This document shows positions 1 to 10,301 of a stretch of DNA of 64,000 nucleotides, one piece after another. The number at the start of each line of letters is the position of its first letter. Position 1 is the stretch's first letter. The translations under genes were made by a program, and so were the position numbers. The notes beneath the pieces were generated by a model. The model had not been told where the DNA came from. It saw only the letters and a list, made by a program, of their open reading frames with translations, and ran no database searches. Origin of the DNA: Streptomyces hyderabadensis (GTDB taxonomy: Bacteria > Actinomycetota > Actinomycetes > Streptomycetales > Streptomycetaceae); assembly GCF_020404845.1 (NCBI RefSeq), contig NZ_JAIOJZ010000021.1:1-64000 (forward strand). Direction: 5' to 3'.

Positions 1-164
1 CTTTTCGATCCGATTTCCTCGGTGCTTTCCAGGTTCCCGCTTTCGCGTTTCCCTTTCCGGCGGTTCCGACTTTATCAGAGATTCTGAGTCGGGATTTCCG
101 CCCTCCGGGGCGGCTCCGAACCACGAAGTGATCGGGTGCCCGTCCGAGCGGAGATGTAAACGTA

Positions 165-208
165 CTGGAGCGGGGCGCCCCGATGCAAATCGGGGCGCCC
201 CGCTCCAG
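165..208 (-). terminator. Strong hairpin terminator downstream of rnj
   Basis: A perfect inverted repeat with 20-base arms (165-184 and 189-208) and a 4-base loop lies 30 bases beyond the RNase J stop codon. The arms are GC-rich with a GGCGCC core. There is no clear U-tract, which is usual for Streptomyces terminators. The plus-strand loop reads GCAA, a GNRA tetraloop, so the structure could also stop transcription arriving from the left. I see no gene in bases 1-164. Confidence 0.85.
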
Positions 209-237
209 GTTGGCGCTGTCGGTGGTCCGACGGTCCG

Positions 238-1923
<1,686 letters not shown>

Positions 1924-1941
1924 AAGACTCTCCTCACCACA

Positions 1942-1971
1942 CGCGCCACGTACCGGTGGGCACGTGGCGCG
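1942..1971 (-). promoter_or_regulatory. Hairpin in the dapA-rnj spacer, just upstream of the rnj ribosome binding site
   Basis: Perfect 10-base arms (1942-1951 and 1962-1971, CGCGCCACGT / ACGTGGCGCG) enclose a 10-base loop. In the rnj transcript the stem ends only a few bases before the GGTGAGGAG ribosome binding site. It could be the dapA terminator, an attenuator, or a structured leader through which RNase J controls its own mRNA. The sequence shows only the structure and its position; the role is inference. Confidence 0.6.
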
Positions 1972-2077
1972 CGTGACGTTCGTGCAGAAGCAGTTGTCGT
2001 AGTGGGGTGCGGGCACCGGTGGCCCGCTTATTCAGTTGTGAAGTCCGTCCGGTCGTGCGGTGGTGCGAAGTCTGATG

Positions 2078-2977
2078 TCAGAGCTGTACCCCGCCGGCGG
2101 CAAGATCGATCTTGAGCTGCTCGGTTTCCTCGGGCGTGAGGCCGACCATGGGGGCGCGCAGCGGTCCGGCGGGCAGGCCCTGGAGGGCGAGCGCGGCCTT
2201 GGTGGTCATGACGCCCTGGGTGCGGAACATGCCGGTGAAGACGGGGAGCAGCTTCTGGTGGATCTCCAGTGCCTTCTGTACGTCACCCGCGACGAACGCG
2301 TCCACCATGGCGCGCAGCTCGGGGGTGACGACGTGGCCGACGACGGAGACGAAGCCGACCGCGCCCACGGAGAGCAGCGGCAGGTTCAGCATGTCGTCGC
2401 CGGAGTACCAGGCGAGGCCGGAGCGCGCGATGGCCCAGCTGGCCCGGCCGAGGTCGCCCTTGGCGTCCTTGTTGGCGACGATCCGCGGGTGCTCCGCGAG
2501 GCGGACCAGCGTCTCGGTGTTGATCGGGACGCCGCTGCGGCCGGGGATGTCGTAGAGCATGACCGGCAGCCGGCTGGCGTCGGCGATGGCCGTGAAGTGC
2601 TGGTACAGGCCCTCCTGCGGGGGCTTGTTGTAGTACGGCGTGACGAGCAGCAGGCCGTGGGCGCCGGTGCGCTCGGCGGCGCGGGCCAGCTCGATGCTGT
2701 GCTGGGTGTTGTTGGTGCCGACTCCGGCGACGACGTGTGCCCGGTCGCCGACGGCCTCCAGGACGGCTCGTACGAGGTCCGCTTTCTCCGCGTCGCTGGT
2801 GGTGGGGGACTCGCCGGTGGTGCCGTTGATGATCAGGCCGTCGTTGCCTGCGTCCACCAGGTGGGTGGCGAGCCGCTGGGCGCCGTCGAGGTCGAGTGCG
2901 CCGTCCGCCGTGAAGGGCGTGACCATGGCGGTGAGGACCCGCCCGAAGGGGGTCTGCGGAGTGGAGGTCGGAGCCAT
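2078..2977 (-). CDS. dapA: 4-hydroxy-tetrahydrodipicolinate synthase
   Basis: DapA condenses pyruvate with aspartate semialdehyde, the first committed step to diaminopimelate and lysine. The 299-residue protein has the usual TIM-barrel length. It carries the GTTGES pyruvate-binding segment (52-57), the YDIPGRSG motif with the active-site tyrosine near 141, and the Schiff-base lysine in NKDAKGD near 169. dapB lies about 3 kb upstream in the same window, so two steps of the pathway are near each other but in separate transcription units. The gene sits directly upstream of rnj on the same strand, as in other streptomycetes. Streptomycetes often have additional dapA paralogues, so this need not be the only copy. 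Confidence 0.95.
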   Translation of the reverse strand: MAPTSTPQTPFGRVLTAMVTPFTADGALDLDGAQRLATHLVDAGNDGLIINGTTGESPTTSDAEKADLVRAVLEAVGDRAHVVAGVGTNNTQHSIELARAAERTGAHGLLLVTPYYNKPPQEGLYQHFTAIADASRLPVMLYDIPGRSGVPINTETLVRLAEHPRIVANKDAKGDLGRASWAIARSGLAWYSGDDMLNLPLLSVGAVGFVSVVGHVVTPELRAMVDAFVAGDVQKALEIHQKLLPVFTGMFRTQGVMTTKAALALQGLPAGPLRAPMVGLTPEETEQLKIDLAAGGVQL

Positions 2978-3050
2978 GGGTTACACGCTACTCGTTGCTC
3001 AGGGCCAGGTCTGCCCTCGGGGGAGGCGGCAGGTCGGAACGGAAGTGGAG

Positions 3051-3088
3051 CCCGGCACTGCCTGCTCGGGGGTTCAAGCAGTGCCGGG
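3051..3088 (-). terminator. Hairpin terminator after thyX
   Basis: CCCGGCACTGC (3051-3061) pairs with GCAGTGCCGGG (3078-3088) across a 16-base loop. It lies between the thyX stop (3195) and the dapA start (2977) and so probably separates the two minus-strand genes. No uridine tract follows. Confidence 0.65.
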
Positions 3089-3194
3089 TCCCTTTGATCA
3101 GGCTAGATGAACTTCTCCAAACGCCGCAAACCGGACACTTCGCATGGTTGATGCGTACATCTGTGCCCGGCCGGGCCGCCCGGAGGCCGGGCCG

Positions 3195-3935
3195 TTACGG
3201 AGCGACGCGGCCGTTGGCGTTGAAGGCGGCGTGGGTGAGCGGCATGAGCCGGGCCCACTCCTCCTCCATCCTCTCGCCCACCATCTCGATCTCCCGCTGC
3301 GGGAAGGAGGGCACCTTCGCCAGCTCGTGCTGGGTGCGCAGGCCCAGGAAGTGCATCAGCGAGCGGGCGTTGCAGGTGGCGTACATCGACGAGTACAGGC
3401 CGACGGGGAGCACCGCGCGGGCCACCTCACGGGCGACGCCGGCCGCGAGCATCTTCTGGTACGTCGCGTAGGCCTGGCGGTAGGAGTCCTCCATCGCGCC
3501 GCCGACCAGCTCGTGCTGCTCGGGGGTGCCCTCGACGAAGACGTACTTGCCGGGGCGGCCCTGCTGCACCAGCTTGCGGGAGGCGTCGGGCACGTAGAAG
3601 ACCGGCTGGAGCTCCCGGTAGCGGCCCGACTCCTCGTTGTAGGACCAGCCGACGCGGTGCCGCATGAACTCCCGGAAGACGAAGATCGGGGCGCTGACGA
3701 AGAAGGTCATCGAGTTGTGCTCGAACGGGCTGCCGTGCCGGTCCCGCATGAGGTAGTTGATCAGGCCCTTGGAGCGCTCCGGGTCCTTCTTCAGCTCGTC
3801 CAGGGACTGCTCCCCGGCGGTCGAGACACGGGCGGCGAACAGCACGTCGGAGTCGGTCGCGGCGCTCTTGACCAGCTCGACGGTGATGTCGCTGCGGAGG
3901 TCGATCTTGAAATCGTCGGCGGGGGTGTCGGTCAC
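3195..3935 (-). CDS. thyX: Flavin-dependent thymidylate synthase ThyX
   Basis: ThyX makes dTMP from dUMP using FAD, NADPH and methylene-tetrahydrofolate. It is the alternative to ThyA. The ThyX signature is present as RHR at 92-94 followed by SYNEESGRY. This motif is one residue longer than the classical RHR-x7-S but ends in the same SGRY. I choose the GTG at 3935 (protein begins MTDTPADDF, 246 aa), preceded by GGGAAGG about 12 bases upstream. The frame is open to 4088, but that extension is low-complexity and repetitive (CGTCTCGTCGC repeats) and lacks a good ribosome binding site. It is divergent from the small membrane-protein gene at 4113. Confidence 0.95.
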   Translation of the reverse strand: MTDTPADDFKIDLRSDITVELVKSAATDSDVLFAARVSTAGEQSLDELKKDPERSKGLINYLMRDRHGSPFEHNSMTFFVSAPIFVFREFMRHRVGWSYNEESGRYRELQPVFYVPDASRKLVQQGRPGKYVFVEGTPEQHELVGGAMEDSYRQAYATYQKMLAAGVAREVARAVLPVGLYSSMYATCNARSLMHFLGLRTQHELAKVPSFPQREIEMVGERMEEEWARLMPLTHAAFNANGRVAP

Positions 3936-4112
3936 GGTGTGGAGGGCCTTCCCATCTCGTCGCCTGGCGCTCATCTCGTCGCTCGGCGCCCGTCTCGTCG
4001 CTTGGCGAGCCCACTCTACGGCCAGCCCAAGTGGCGCCGAATCGGGCGTTGACTGCCGTGCCGCAATGAAGTCGGTGAAACAGGGCACCTGGAGGGGCGT
4101 TCGTTCGTCTGT

Positions 4113-4400
4113 ATGAGTAACAGCACTTCATTCCAGTCCCTGAAGGGAGACGCAGCCCCTATGATCCGCCGGCGTGAACCCGTGCCGTTCGCCTTCGTCG
4201 CCGAGGCCGACAGGTTCCGCAGCAATGTCACACCCCCGCCGCGCGAGCGGCCCTCCTTCGGCCAGCTGGCCGGGCGCTGGCTCCTCGGCGTCACCGTCGT
4301 CGCCGGTCTCGTGGGCTCCCTGGTGATCGGGATGCCCGCCCTGTCGGCCGACCAGCCCTCCTCGCACAAGCAGCCGTCGCAGGCGTCCGAAGGGCGCTAG
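4113..4400 (+). CDS. Small single-pass membrane protein, function unknown
   Basis: This is a 95-residue protein with a basic/aromatic N-terminal half, one clear transmembrane segment (about 55-73, WLLGVTVVAGLVGSLVIGM) and a short Ser/Gln/Lys-rich tail. The ATG at 4113 is the only sensible start. A small gene in this position between thyX and the PH-like protein gene is, to my memory, conserved in streptomycetes. I recognise no catalytic motif. It is read divergently from thyX, with 177 bases between the two starts. Confidence 0.75.
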   Translation: MSNSTSFQSLKGDAAPMIRRREPVPFAFVAEADRFRSNVTPPPRERPSFGQLAGRWLLGVTVVAGLVGSLVIGMPALSADQPSSHKQPSQASEGR

Positions 4401-4520
4401 CCGCGCCGGGCACGGCGGGTCCCGACGACTCCGTCCGGACCCCCGAGGGTGGTGACCGGAGACACAGGTCGGTAGCCTCACCGGGCACAACACTTGCCTT
4501 GGAACGAGTGAGGACCAGCC

Positions 4521-5075
4521 GTGCCCCTGCCCTTCCTGACGGCCGACCGCGCCTTTGACACGGCCGACGACGTCGCGCTGCCGTACGACGACCGCGACCA
4601 GTGGCGCCGGCCCTACCGGCCGGGGCCGTGGCGGGTGGGGGCGGCGGCGTTGCTGCTGCTGCTCGCCTCGTTCGTGCTGTTCGCGGCGGTCATCATCGCG
4701 GCGACCGGCGGGCCGTCCTCCGCCGGGGTGGTCTTCGGCATCGCGCTCGTCGTCATCCTCTGCGCCCTGCGGATGCTGCGCATGGGCGTGTGGGTGAGCG
4801 CGCACGGGGTGCGTCAGGTGGGCTTCTTCACCACCCGCACGGTGGCCTGGCAGCAGGTCGCCAGCGTGCGCACGGTGCAGCAGCCGGTGCGCTGGCTGGG
4901 ACTGCCGCGCACGGTGCAGGGGCAGGCACTGCTGCTGGTGCGGCAGGGCCGGTCGACGGAGCCGACTCCCCCGCTGCTGACCACGCACAACTCCGACTTC
5001 CTCGCCCGCGACGGCGCCTTCAACCGAGCGGCCGACGCGGTGGAGGCCTGGGCCGACGAGTACCGACGGGGCTGA
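4521..5075 (+). CDS. PH-domain-like membrane protein
   Basis: This is a 184-residue protein with a GTG start at 4521. Residues about 38-60 and 66-87 form two hydrophobic membrane segments. The following 90 residues match the short bacterial PH-like fold often found after two membrane helices: GVWVSAHGVRQVGFF, then TRTVAWQQVASV. Such proteins sit at the cytoplasmic membrane with the PH-like domain facing the cytosol. No enzyme motif is visible. A perfect bidirectional terminator follows 25 bases after the stop. Confidence 0.75.
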   Translation: MPLPFLTADRAFDTADDVALPYDDRDQWRRPYRPGPWRVGAAALLLLLASFVLFAAVIIAATGGPSSAGVVFGIALVVILCALRMLRMGVWVSAHGVRQVGFFTTRTVAWQQVASVRTVQQPVRWLGLPRTVQGQALLLVRQGRSTEPTPPLLTTHNSDFLARDGAFNRAADAVEAWADEYRRG

Positions 5076-5100
5076 CGGCAGCGGCGGCAGCGACGGCGTG

Positions 5101-5147
5101 AACGCCGGGGCCCGGACCGCAGGGCTTGCGGTCCGGGCCCCGGCGTT
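5101..5147. terminator. Bidirectional terminator between convergent genes
   Basis: Perfect 21-base arms (5101-5121 and 5127-5147) enclose a 5-base loop. The core is GGGGCCCGGACCGC / GCGGTCCGGGCCCC. It lies between the convergent ends of the PH-like gene (5075) and the TPR-like gene (5164) and would serve both. Confidence 0.9.
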
Positions 5148-5163
5148 TCGGCTGCGGCCCCGC

Positions 5164-5619
5164 TCAGGCGGCCTCGGCGTGCTTGCCGTCGTGCAGGGCG
5201 ATCGCCCGTTGCATCGCCTTGCGGGCGCGCGGGGTGTCCCGGGCGTCGTGGTAGGCGACGGCGAGGCGGAACCAGGTGCGCCAGTCGGCGGGGCTGTCCT
5301 CCGTCTCGGCCTTGCGCAGGGCGAACACCGCGTCGGCCGACTCCCGGTCGACGCGGCCGCTGGGGGTGCGCTTCAGCTCGTCGACGGGCAGTCCGCCCTC
5401 GGCGTCGAGCTCGGCGGCCAGCTGGTTGGCCCTGCGGACGAACTGGGTGTTCTTCCACAGGAACCACAGGCCGATCACCGGCAGGATCAGCACCGCGACG
5501 CCGAAGGTGACGGTGAGGAGGGTGCCGGTCTTGATGAGCAGCACGCCGCGGCTGCCGACCAGGAGGAAGTAGAAGACCAGGACGGCGGCCGTGACGAGGT
5601 AGGTGATCTTCGCGCGCAT
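5164..5619 (-). CDS. Two-helix membrane protein with a TPR-like cytosolic tail
   Basis: The protein has 151 residues when started at the ATG at 5619 (MRAKITYL). This start lies 13 bases after the dapB stop; the longer upstream frame overlaps dapB and is rejected. Two membrane segments (about 5-27 and 33-56) are followed by a soluble helical tail. That tail contains a TPR-like pair, including WRTWFRLAVAYHDARDTPR. It is the last gene of the pnp-M16-dapB run and is probably cotranscribed. The function is unknown; a scaffold role at the membrane is only an inference from the TPR-like region. Confidence 0.75.
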   Translation of the reverse strand: MRAKITYLVTAAVLVFYFLLVGSRGVLLIKTGTLLTVTFGVAVLILPVIGLWFLWKNTQFVRRANQLAAELDAEGGLPVDELKRTPSGRVDRESADAVFALRKAETEDSPADWRTWFRLAVAYHDARDTPRARKAMQRAIALHDGKHAEAA

Positions 5620-5632
5620 CAGGGTGAGGGTC

Positions 5633-6385
5633 TCAGTCCAGGTCCAGGAAGTGTTCCAGGCCGAAGGTGAGGCCCGGGGTGCTGACCACCCGGCGGGCGC
5701 CCAGCAGGATGCCCGGCATGAAGCTGCTGTGGTGCAGGGAGTCGTGCCGGACGGTGAGGGTCTCGCCCTCGCCACCGAGCAGGACCTCCTGGTGGGCGAG
5801 CAGGCCGCGCAGCCGGACCGAGTGCACCGGGACCCCGTCCACGTTCGCGCCGCGGGCGCCGTCCAGGGCGGTGGCAGTGGCGTCGGGCGCCGGTGCGGAG
5901 CCTGCCTTCTGCCGGGCCTGGGCGATCAGCTGGGCGGTGCGGGCGGCGGTGCCGCTGGGGGCGTCCGCCTTGTTCGGGTGGTGCAGCTCGACGACCTCGA
6001 CGGACTCGAAGTACGGGGCGGCGATCTGCGCGAACTTCATGGTCAGTACGGCGCCGATGGAGAAGTTGGGCGCGATGAGCACACCCGTCCCCGGCGACTT
6101 CGCGAGCCAGCCGGTCAGCTGGGCGAGGCGCTCGTCGGTCCAGCCGGTGGTGCCGACGACGGCGTGGATGCCGTGGCGTACGCAGAAGTCGAGGTTGTCC
6201 ATCACCGAGTCGGGGGTGGTCAGCTCGACGGCGACCTGGGCGCCGGACTCGGCCAGCGCGTCCAGGCTGTCACCCCGGCCGAGGGCGGCCACCAGCTCCA
6301 TGTCCTCGGCGGCCTCGACCGCCCGTACCGCCTCGGAGCCGATCCGGCCCTTGGCACCGAGGACGGCCACGCGCAGCTTGCTCAT
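5633..6385 (-). CDS. dapB: 4-hydroxy-tetrahydrodipicolinate reductase
   Basis: DapB reduces the DapA product with NAD(P)H on the way to diaminopimelate. The protein has 250 residues. The N-terminal Rossmann motif is VLGAKGRIGSE, followed by ELTTPDSV, and the C-terminal substrate-binding segment contains ELHHPNKADAPSGTA with the conserved His-His and Lys. It lies 39 bases downstream of the M16 peptidase gene and 13 bases upstream of the small membrane protein gene, so it is within one operon. The match in length and motifs is complete. Confidence 0.96.
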   Translation of the reverse strand: MSKLRVAVLGAKGRIGSEAVRAVEAAEDMELVAALGRGDSLDALAESGAQVAVELTTPDSVMDNLDFCVRHGIHAVVGTTGWTDERLAQLTGWLAKSPGTGVLIAPNFSIGAVLTMKFAQIAAPYFESVEVVELHHPNKADAPSGTAARTAQLIAQARQKAGSAPAPDATATALDGARGANVDGVPVHSVRLRGLLAHQEVLLGGEGETLTVRHDSLHHSSFMPGILLGARRVVSTPGLTFGLEHFLDLD

Positions 6386-6424
6386 GTCACATGCTTCCTT
6401 CTCGAACTTCTCGGAACGGGGCCG

Positions 6425-7804
6425 TCAGGCGACGGCGTCGTGCAGCCGGGACGCCTGCTTGTCCTTGAGCGGGCCGATGACCGACAGGGACGGCCGGCGG
6501 CCCAGGACGTCGCGGGCGACGGCGCGGACGTCGTCCGGCGTGACCGAGGCTATCCGGGCCAGCATGTCGTCGACCGACATCTGCTCGCCCCAGCACAGCT
6601 CGCTCTTGCCGATACGGTTCATCAGCGCGCCTGTGTCCTCCAGGCCGAGGACCGTGGAGCCCTGGAGCTGGCCGACGGCGCGGCCGATCTCGTCGTCCGT
6701 GAGGCCGTGCTCGGCGACGTGGTCCAGCTCGTCGCGGCAGATCTTGAGCACGTCGTGCACCTGGGAGGGCCGGCAGCCCGCGTACACGCCGAAGAGGCCG
6801 CAGTCGGCGAAGCCGGAGGTGTACGAGTACACGCTGTAGGCCAGCCCGCGCTTCTCCCGGACCTCCTGGAACAGGCGCGAGGACATGCCGCCGCCGAGGG
6901 CGGTGTTGAGGACGCCCATGGCCCAGCGGCGCTCGTCGGTGCGGGCCAGGCCCGGCATGCCGAGGATGACGTGGGCCTGCTCGGTCTTGCGGCCGATCAG
7001 CTCGACGCGGCCGGCCGCGCGGACGGTGCGCCGGCCGTCGCGCGGGGCGAGCGGCTGCGCCGCCGGGTCCTTGAGGGCGCCGGCCTTCTCGAAGGCGGCG
7101 CGGACCTGGCGTACGACCTTGTTGTGGTCGACGTTGCCGGCCGCGGCGACCACCAGGTGGGTGGGGTCGTAGTGCTTCTTGTAGAAGCGGCGGATGCGGT
7201 CGGCGGTGAGGGCGTTGACCGTGTCGACGGTGCCGAGGACGGGGCGGCCCAGCGCGTTGTCGCCGAACATGGTGTGCGCGAAGAGGTCGTGCACGCAGTC
7301 GCCGGGGTCGTCCTCGGTCATCGCGATCTCCTCGAGGATGGCGCCGCGCTCGACGTCGACGTCCTCCTCCTGGATCAGCGAGCCGGTGAGCATGTCGCAG
7401 ACGACGTCGATGGCGAGCGGCAGGTCGGTGTCGAGCACGCGCGCGTAGTAGCACGTGTACTCCTTCGCCGTGAACGCGTTCATCTCGCCGCCGACCGCGT
7501 CGATGGCGGAGGAGATGTCCAGGGCGCTGCGCCTGCGGGTGCCCTTGAAGAGCAGGTGCTCCAGGTAGTGGGTGGCGCCGTTCAGGGCGGGGGTCTCGTC
7601 GCGGGAGCCGACGTGGGCCCAGATGCCGAAGGTCGCCGAGCGGACCGAGGGGAGGGTCTCGGTGACGATGCGCAGGCCGCCGGGGAGGGTCGTCCGGCGG
7701 ACCGTGCCGATGCCGTGCTCGCCCTTGATGAGGGTTTGGGTACGGGCGACGGCCCGCGCCTCCGAGGAGGTGCGGGCCGTCGCCTTGGCGCTACGGGACG
7801 TCAC
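6425..7804 (-). CDS. M16-family zinc peptidase (YmxG/processing-peptidase type)
   Basis: This is a 459-residue M16B metallopeptidase related to mitochondrial processing peptidase. The inverted zinc motif HYLEH (HxxEH) lies near residue 81, and the distal Glu is expected in ERGAILEEIAM. It starts with a GTG that overlaps the pnp stop (GTGA), so translation is coupled to PNPase. Linkage of this peptidase to pnp is conserved in actinobacteria and firmicutes. The substrate is unknown. No signal peptide is visible, so it is probably cytoplasmic. Confidence 0.92.
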   Translation of the reverse strand: MTSRSAKATARTSSEARAVARTQTLIKGEHGIGTVRRTTLPGGLRIVTETLPSVRSATFGIWAHVGSRDETPALNGATHYLEHLLFKGTRRRSALDISSAIDAVGGEMNAFTAKEYTCYYARVLDTDLPLAIDVVCDMLTGSLIQEEDVDVERGAILEEIAMTEDDPGDCVHDLFAHTMFGDNALGRPVLGTVDTVNALTADRIRRFYKKHYDPTHLVVAAAGNVDHNKVVRQVRAAFEKAGALKDPAAQPLAPRDGRRTVRAAGRVELIGRKTEQAHVILGMPGLARTDERRWAMGVLNTALGGGMSSRLFQEVREKRGLAYSVYSYTSGFADCGLFGVYAGCRPSQVHDVLKICRDELDHVAEHGLTDDEIGRAVGQLQGSTVLGLEDTGALMNRIGKSELCWGEQMSVDDMLARIASVTPDDVRAVARDVLGRRPSLSVIGPLKDKQASRLHDAVA

Positions 7805-10020
7805 TTGTCGGCGTCGTCCTTCTTCTCTTCGCTGCCTTCCTCGCCCTCGATCACGGGGATCAGGGAGAGCTTGCCGCGGGAGTCGATCTCGGCGATCTCG
7901 ACCTGGACCTTCTGGCCCACACCGAGGACGTCCTCGACGTTCTCCACGCGCTTGCCGCCGGCCAGCTTGCGGATCTGCGAGATGTGCAGCAGACCGTCCT
8001 TGCCGGGCAGCAGGGAGACGAACGCACCGAAGGTGGTCGTCTTGACGACCGTGCCCAGGTAGCGCTCGCCGACCTCGGGCATGGTCGGGTTGGCGATGCC
8101 GTTGATCGTGGCGCGGGCGGCCTCGGCGGCCGGGCCGTCGGCGGCACCGATGTAGATGGTGCCGTCGTCCTCGATCGTGATGTCGGCGCCCGTGTCCTCC
8201 TGGATCTGGTTGATCATCTTGCCCTTGGGGCCGATGACCTCGCCGATCTTGTCGACCGGGATCTTCACGGTGATGATCCGCGGCGCGTTCGGGGACATCT
8301 CGTCCGGCGTGTCGATTGCTTCCATCATCACGTCGAGGATGTGGAGGCGGGCGTCACGGGCCTGCTTGAGGGCGGCGGCCAGGACGGAGGCGGGGATGCC
8401 GTCCAGCTTGGTGTCGAGCTGGAGGGCGGTCACGAACTCCTTGGTGCCGGCGACCTTGAAGTCCATGTCGCCGAAGGCGTCCTCGGCGCCGAGGATGTCG
8501 GTGAGGGCGACGTAGTGCGTCTCGCCGTTGATCTCCTGGGAGATCAGGCCCATGGCGATACCGGCGACGGGGGCCTTGAGCGGCACACCGGCGTTCAGCA
8601 GCGACATGGTGGAGGCGCAGACCGAGCCCATGGACGTCGAGCCGTTGGAGCCGAGGGCCTCGGACACCTGGCGGATCGCGTAGGGGAACTCCTCGCGCGT
8701 CGGCAGCACCGGCACGATGGCGCGCTCGGCGAGGGCGCCGTGGCCGATCTCGCGGCGCTTCGGGGAGCCGACGCGGCCGGTCTCGCCGACGGAGTACGGC
8801 GGGAAGTTGTAGTTGTGCATGTAGCGCTTGCGGGTCACCGGGGAGAGGGTGTCCAGCTGCTGCTCCATGCGGAGCATGTTCAGGGTGGTGACGCCCAGGA
8901 TCTGGGTCTCGCCACGCTCGAACAGGGCGGAGCCGTGCACGCGCGGGATGGCCTCGACCTCGGCGGCCAGGGTGCGGATGTCGGTGACACCGCGGCCGTC
9001 GATGCGCTTCTTCTCCTTGATGACGCGCTCGCGCACCAGGGACTTGGTCAGCGCGCGGTACGCGGCGGAGATCTCCTTCTCGCGGCCCTCGAACTCCGGC
9101 AGGAGCTTCTCGGCGGCGAGCCCCTTGACCCGGTCCAGCTCGGCCTCGCGCTCCTGCTTGCCGGCGATGGTGAGCGCCTGCGTCAGCTCGGGCTTGACGG
9201 CGCCGGTCAGCGCCTCGAGGACGTCGTCCTGGTAGTCCAGGAAGATCGGGAACTCGCCGGTCGGCTTGGCGGCCTTGGCGGCGAGGTCGGCCTGGGCGCG
9301 GCAGAGCACCTTGATGAAGGGCTTCGCGGCCTCCAGACCGGCGGCGACGACCTCCTCGGTGGGCGCCTCGGCGCCGCCCTCGACCAGCTTGATGGTCTTC
9401 TCGGTGGCCTCGGCCTCGACCATCATGATCGCGACGTCGCCGTCCTCCAGGACGCGGCCCGCGACGACCATGTCGAAGACGGCGTCCTCGAGCTCGGTGT
9501 GCGTCGGGAAGGCCACCCACTGGCCGCGGATCAGCGCGACGCGGACGCCGCCGATCGGGCCGGAGAAGGGCAGGCCGGCCAGCTGGGTCGACGCGGAGGC
9601 GGCGTTGATCGCCACGACGTCGTACAGGTGGTCGGGGTTGAGGGCCATGACGGTGGCCACGACCTGGATCTCGTTGCGCAGGCCCTTCTTGAAGGAGGGG
9701 CGCAGCGGGCGGTCGATCAGGCGGCAGGTGAGGACGGCGTCCTCGGAGGGCCGGCCCTCACGACGGAAGAAGCTGCCGGGGATCTTGCCGGCGGCGTACA
9801 TCCGCTCCTCGACGTCCACCGTGAGCGGGAAGAAGTCGAGCTGGTCCTTCGGGTTCTTGGAGGCGCTGGTGGCCGACAGCACCATGGTGTCGTCGTCCAG
9901 GTACGCCACGGCGGAACCGGCGGCCTGACGGGCCAGGCGGCCCGTCTCGAAGCGGATGGTGCGGGTGCCGAAGGCGCCGTTGTCGATCACGGCTTCGGCG
10001 TAGTGGGTCTCGTTCTCCAC
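7801..10020 (-). CDS. pnp: Polynucleotide phosphorylase
   Basis: PNPase is the phosphorolytic 3'-5' exoribonuclease. In Streptomyces it is also the main RNA 3'-tail polymerase; it was first described there as guanosine pentaphosphate synthetase (GpsI). I start at the GTG at 10020 (VENETHYAEAV), giving 739 aa, the usual Streptomyces length. Two RNase PH domains are followed by a KH domain (VDKIGEVIGPKGKMINQIQ) and an S1 domain near the C-terminus (TTTFGAFVSLLPGKDGLLH). An acidic/lysine tail closes the protein. rpsO lies upstream with a hairpin between them. Confidence 0.97.
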   Translation of the reverse strand: MENETHYAEAVIDNGAFGTRTIRFETGRLARQAAGSAVAYLDDDTMVLSATSASKNPKDQLDFFPLTVDVEERMYAAGKIPGSFFRREGRPSEDAVLTCRLIDRPLRPSFKKGLRNEIQVVATVMALNPDHLYDVVAINAASASTQLAGLPFSGPIGGVRVALIRGQWVAFPTHTELEDAVFDMVVAGRVLEDGDVAIMMVEAEATEKTIKLVEGGAEAPTEEVVAAGLEAAKPFIKVLCRAQADLAAKAAKPTGEFPIFLDYQDDVLEALTGAVKPELTQALTIAGKQEREAELDRVKGLAAEKLLPEFEGREKEISAAYRALTKSLVRERVIKEKKRIDGRGVTDIRTLAAEVEAIPRVHGSALFERGETQILGVTTLNMLRMEQQLDTLSPVTRKRYMHNYNFPPYSVGETGRVGSPKRREIGHGALAERAIVPVLPTREEFPYAIRQVSEALGSNGSTSMGSVCASTMSLLNAGVPLKAPVAGIAMGLISQEINGETHYVALTDILGAEDAFGDMDFKVAGTKEFVTALQLDTKLDGIPASVLAAALKQARDARLHILDVMMEAIDTPDEMSPNAPRIITVKIPVDKIGEVIGPKGKMINQIQEDTGADITIEDDGTIYIGAADGPAAEAARATINGIANPTMPEVGERYLGTVVKTTTFGAFVSLLPGKDGLLHISQIRKLAGGKRVENVEDVLGVGQKVQVEIAEIDSRGKLSLIPVIEGEEGSEEKKDDADK

Positions 10021-10255
10021 TAGTGATTTCTCCGATGCTTGTCGTCTTTTGTCCGCCCCGCCCGTGTGGCGGAGGGGACGGTGCCGGAGAAGCGTTCCGT
10101 GCAATGCGGGCCGGTCTTCGATCGAAGCACCCGGGGATCTGCCCCCGGGGGCCACTACCGAGGACCGGCGGCGGCGGTGCGGTCCGTTTCTCCTCGTGCG
10201 TCTTGTCTTCTGTTACCACACTACAAAGGGGCAGCGACACCGCGCACGTACAGCA

Positions 10256-10292
10256 AAGGGAGCGGCCCCCTTACGTTGGGAACCGCTCCCTT
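10256..10292 (-). terminator. rpsO-pnp intercistronic hairpin
   Basis: AAGGGAGCGG (10256-10265) pairs with CCGCTCCCTT (10283-10292) across a 17-base loop, beginning 10 bases after the rpsO stop. In S. coelicolor the rpsO-pnp spacer is known to contain a stem-loop that acts as a partial terminator and RNase III site, with a separate pnp promoter. This structure is in the equivalent place, so partial termination or processing is likely. Confidence 0.75.
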
Positions 10293-10301
10293 CACGGTGT
10301 G

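Noticed and set aside
1..164. tRNA or small RNA gene at the left edge
   Set aside because: No cloverleaf or T-loop GGTTCGAATCC-like segment is present; only a short TCAGA/TCTGA repeat was seen.
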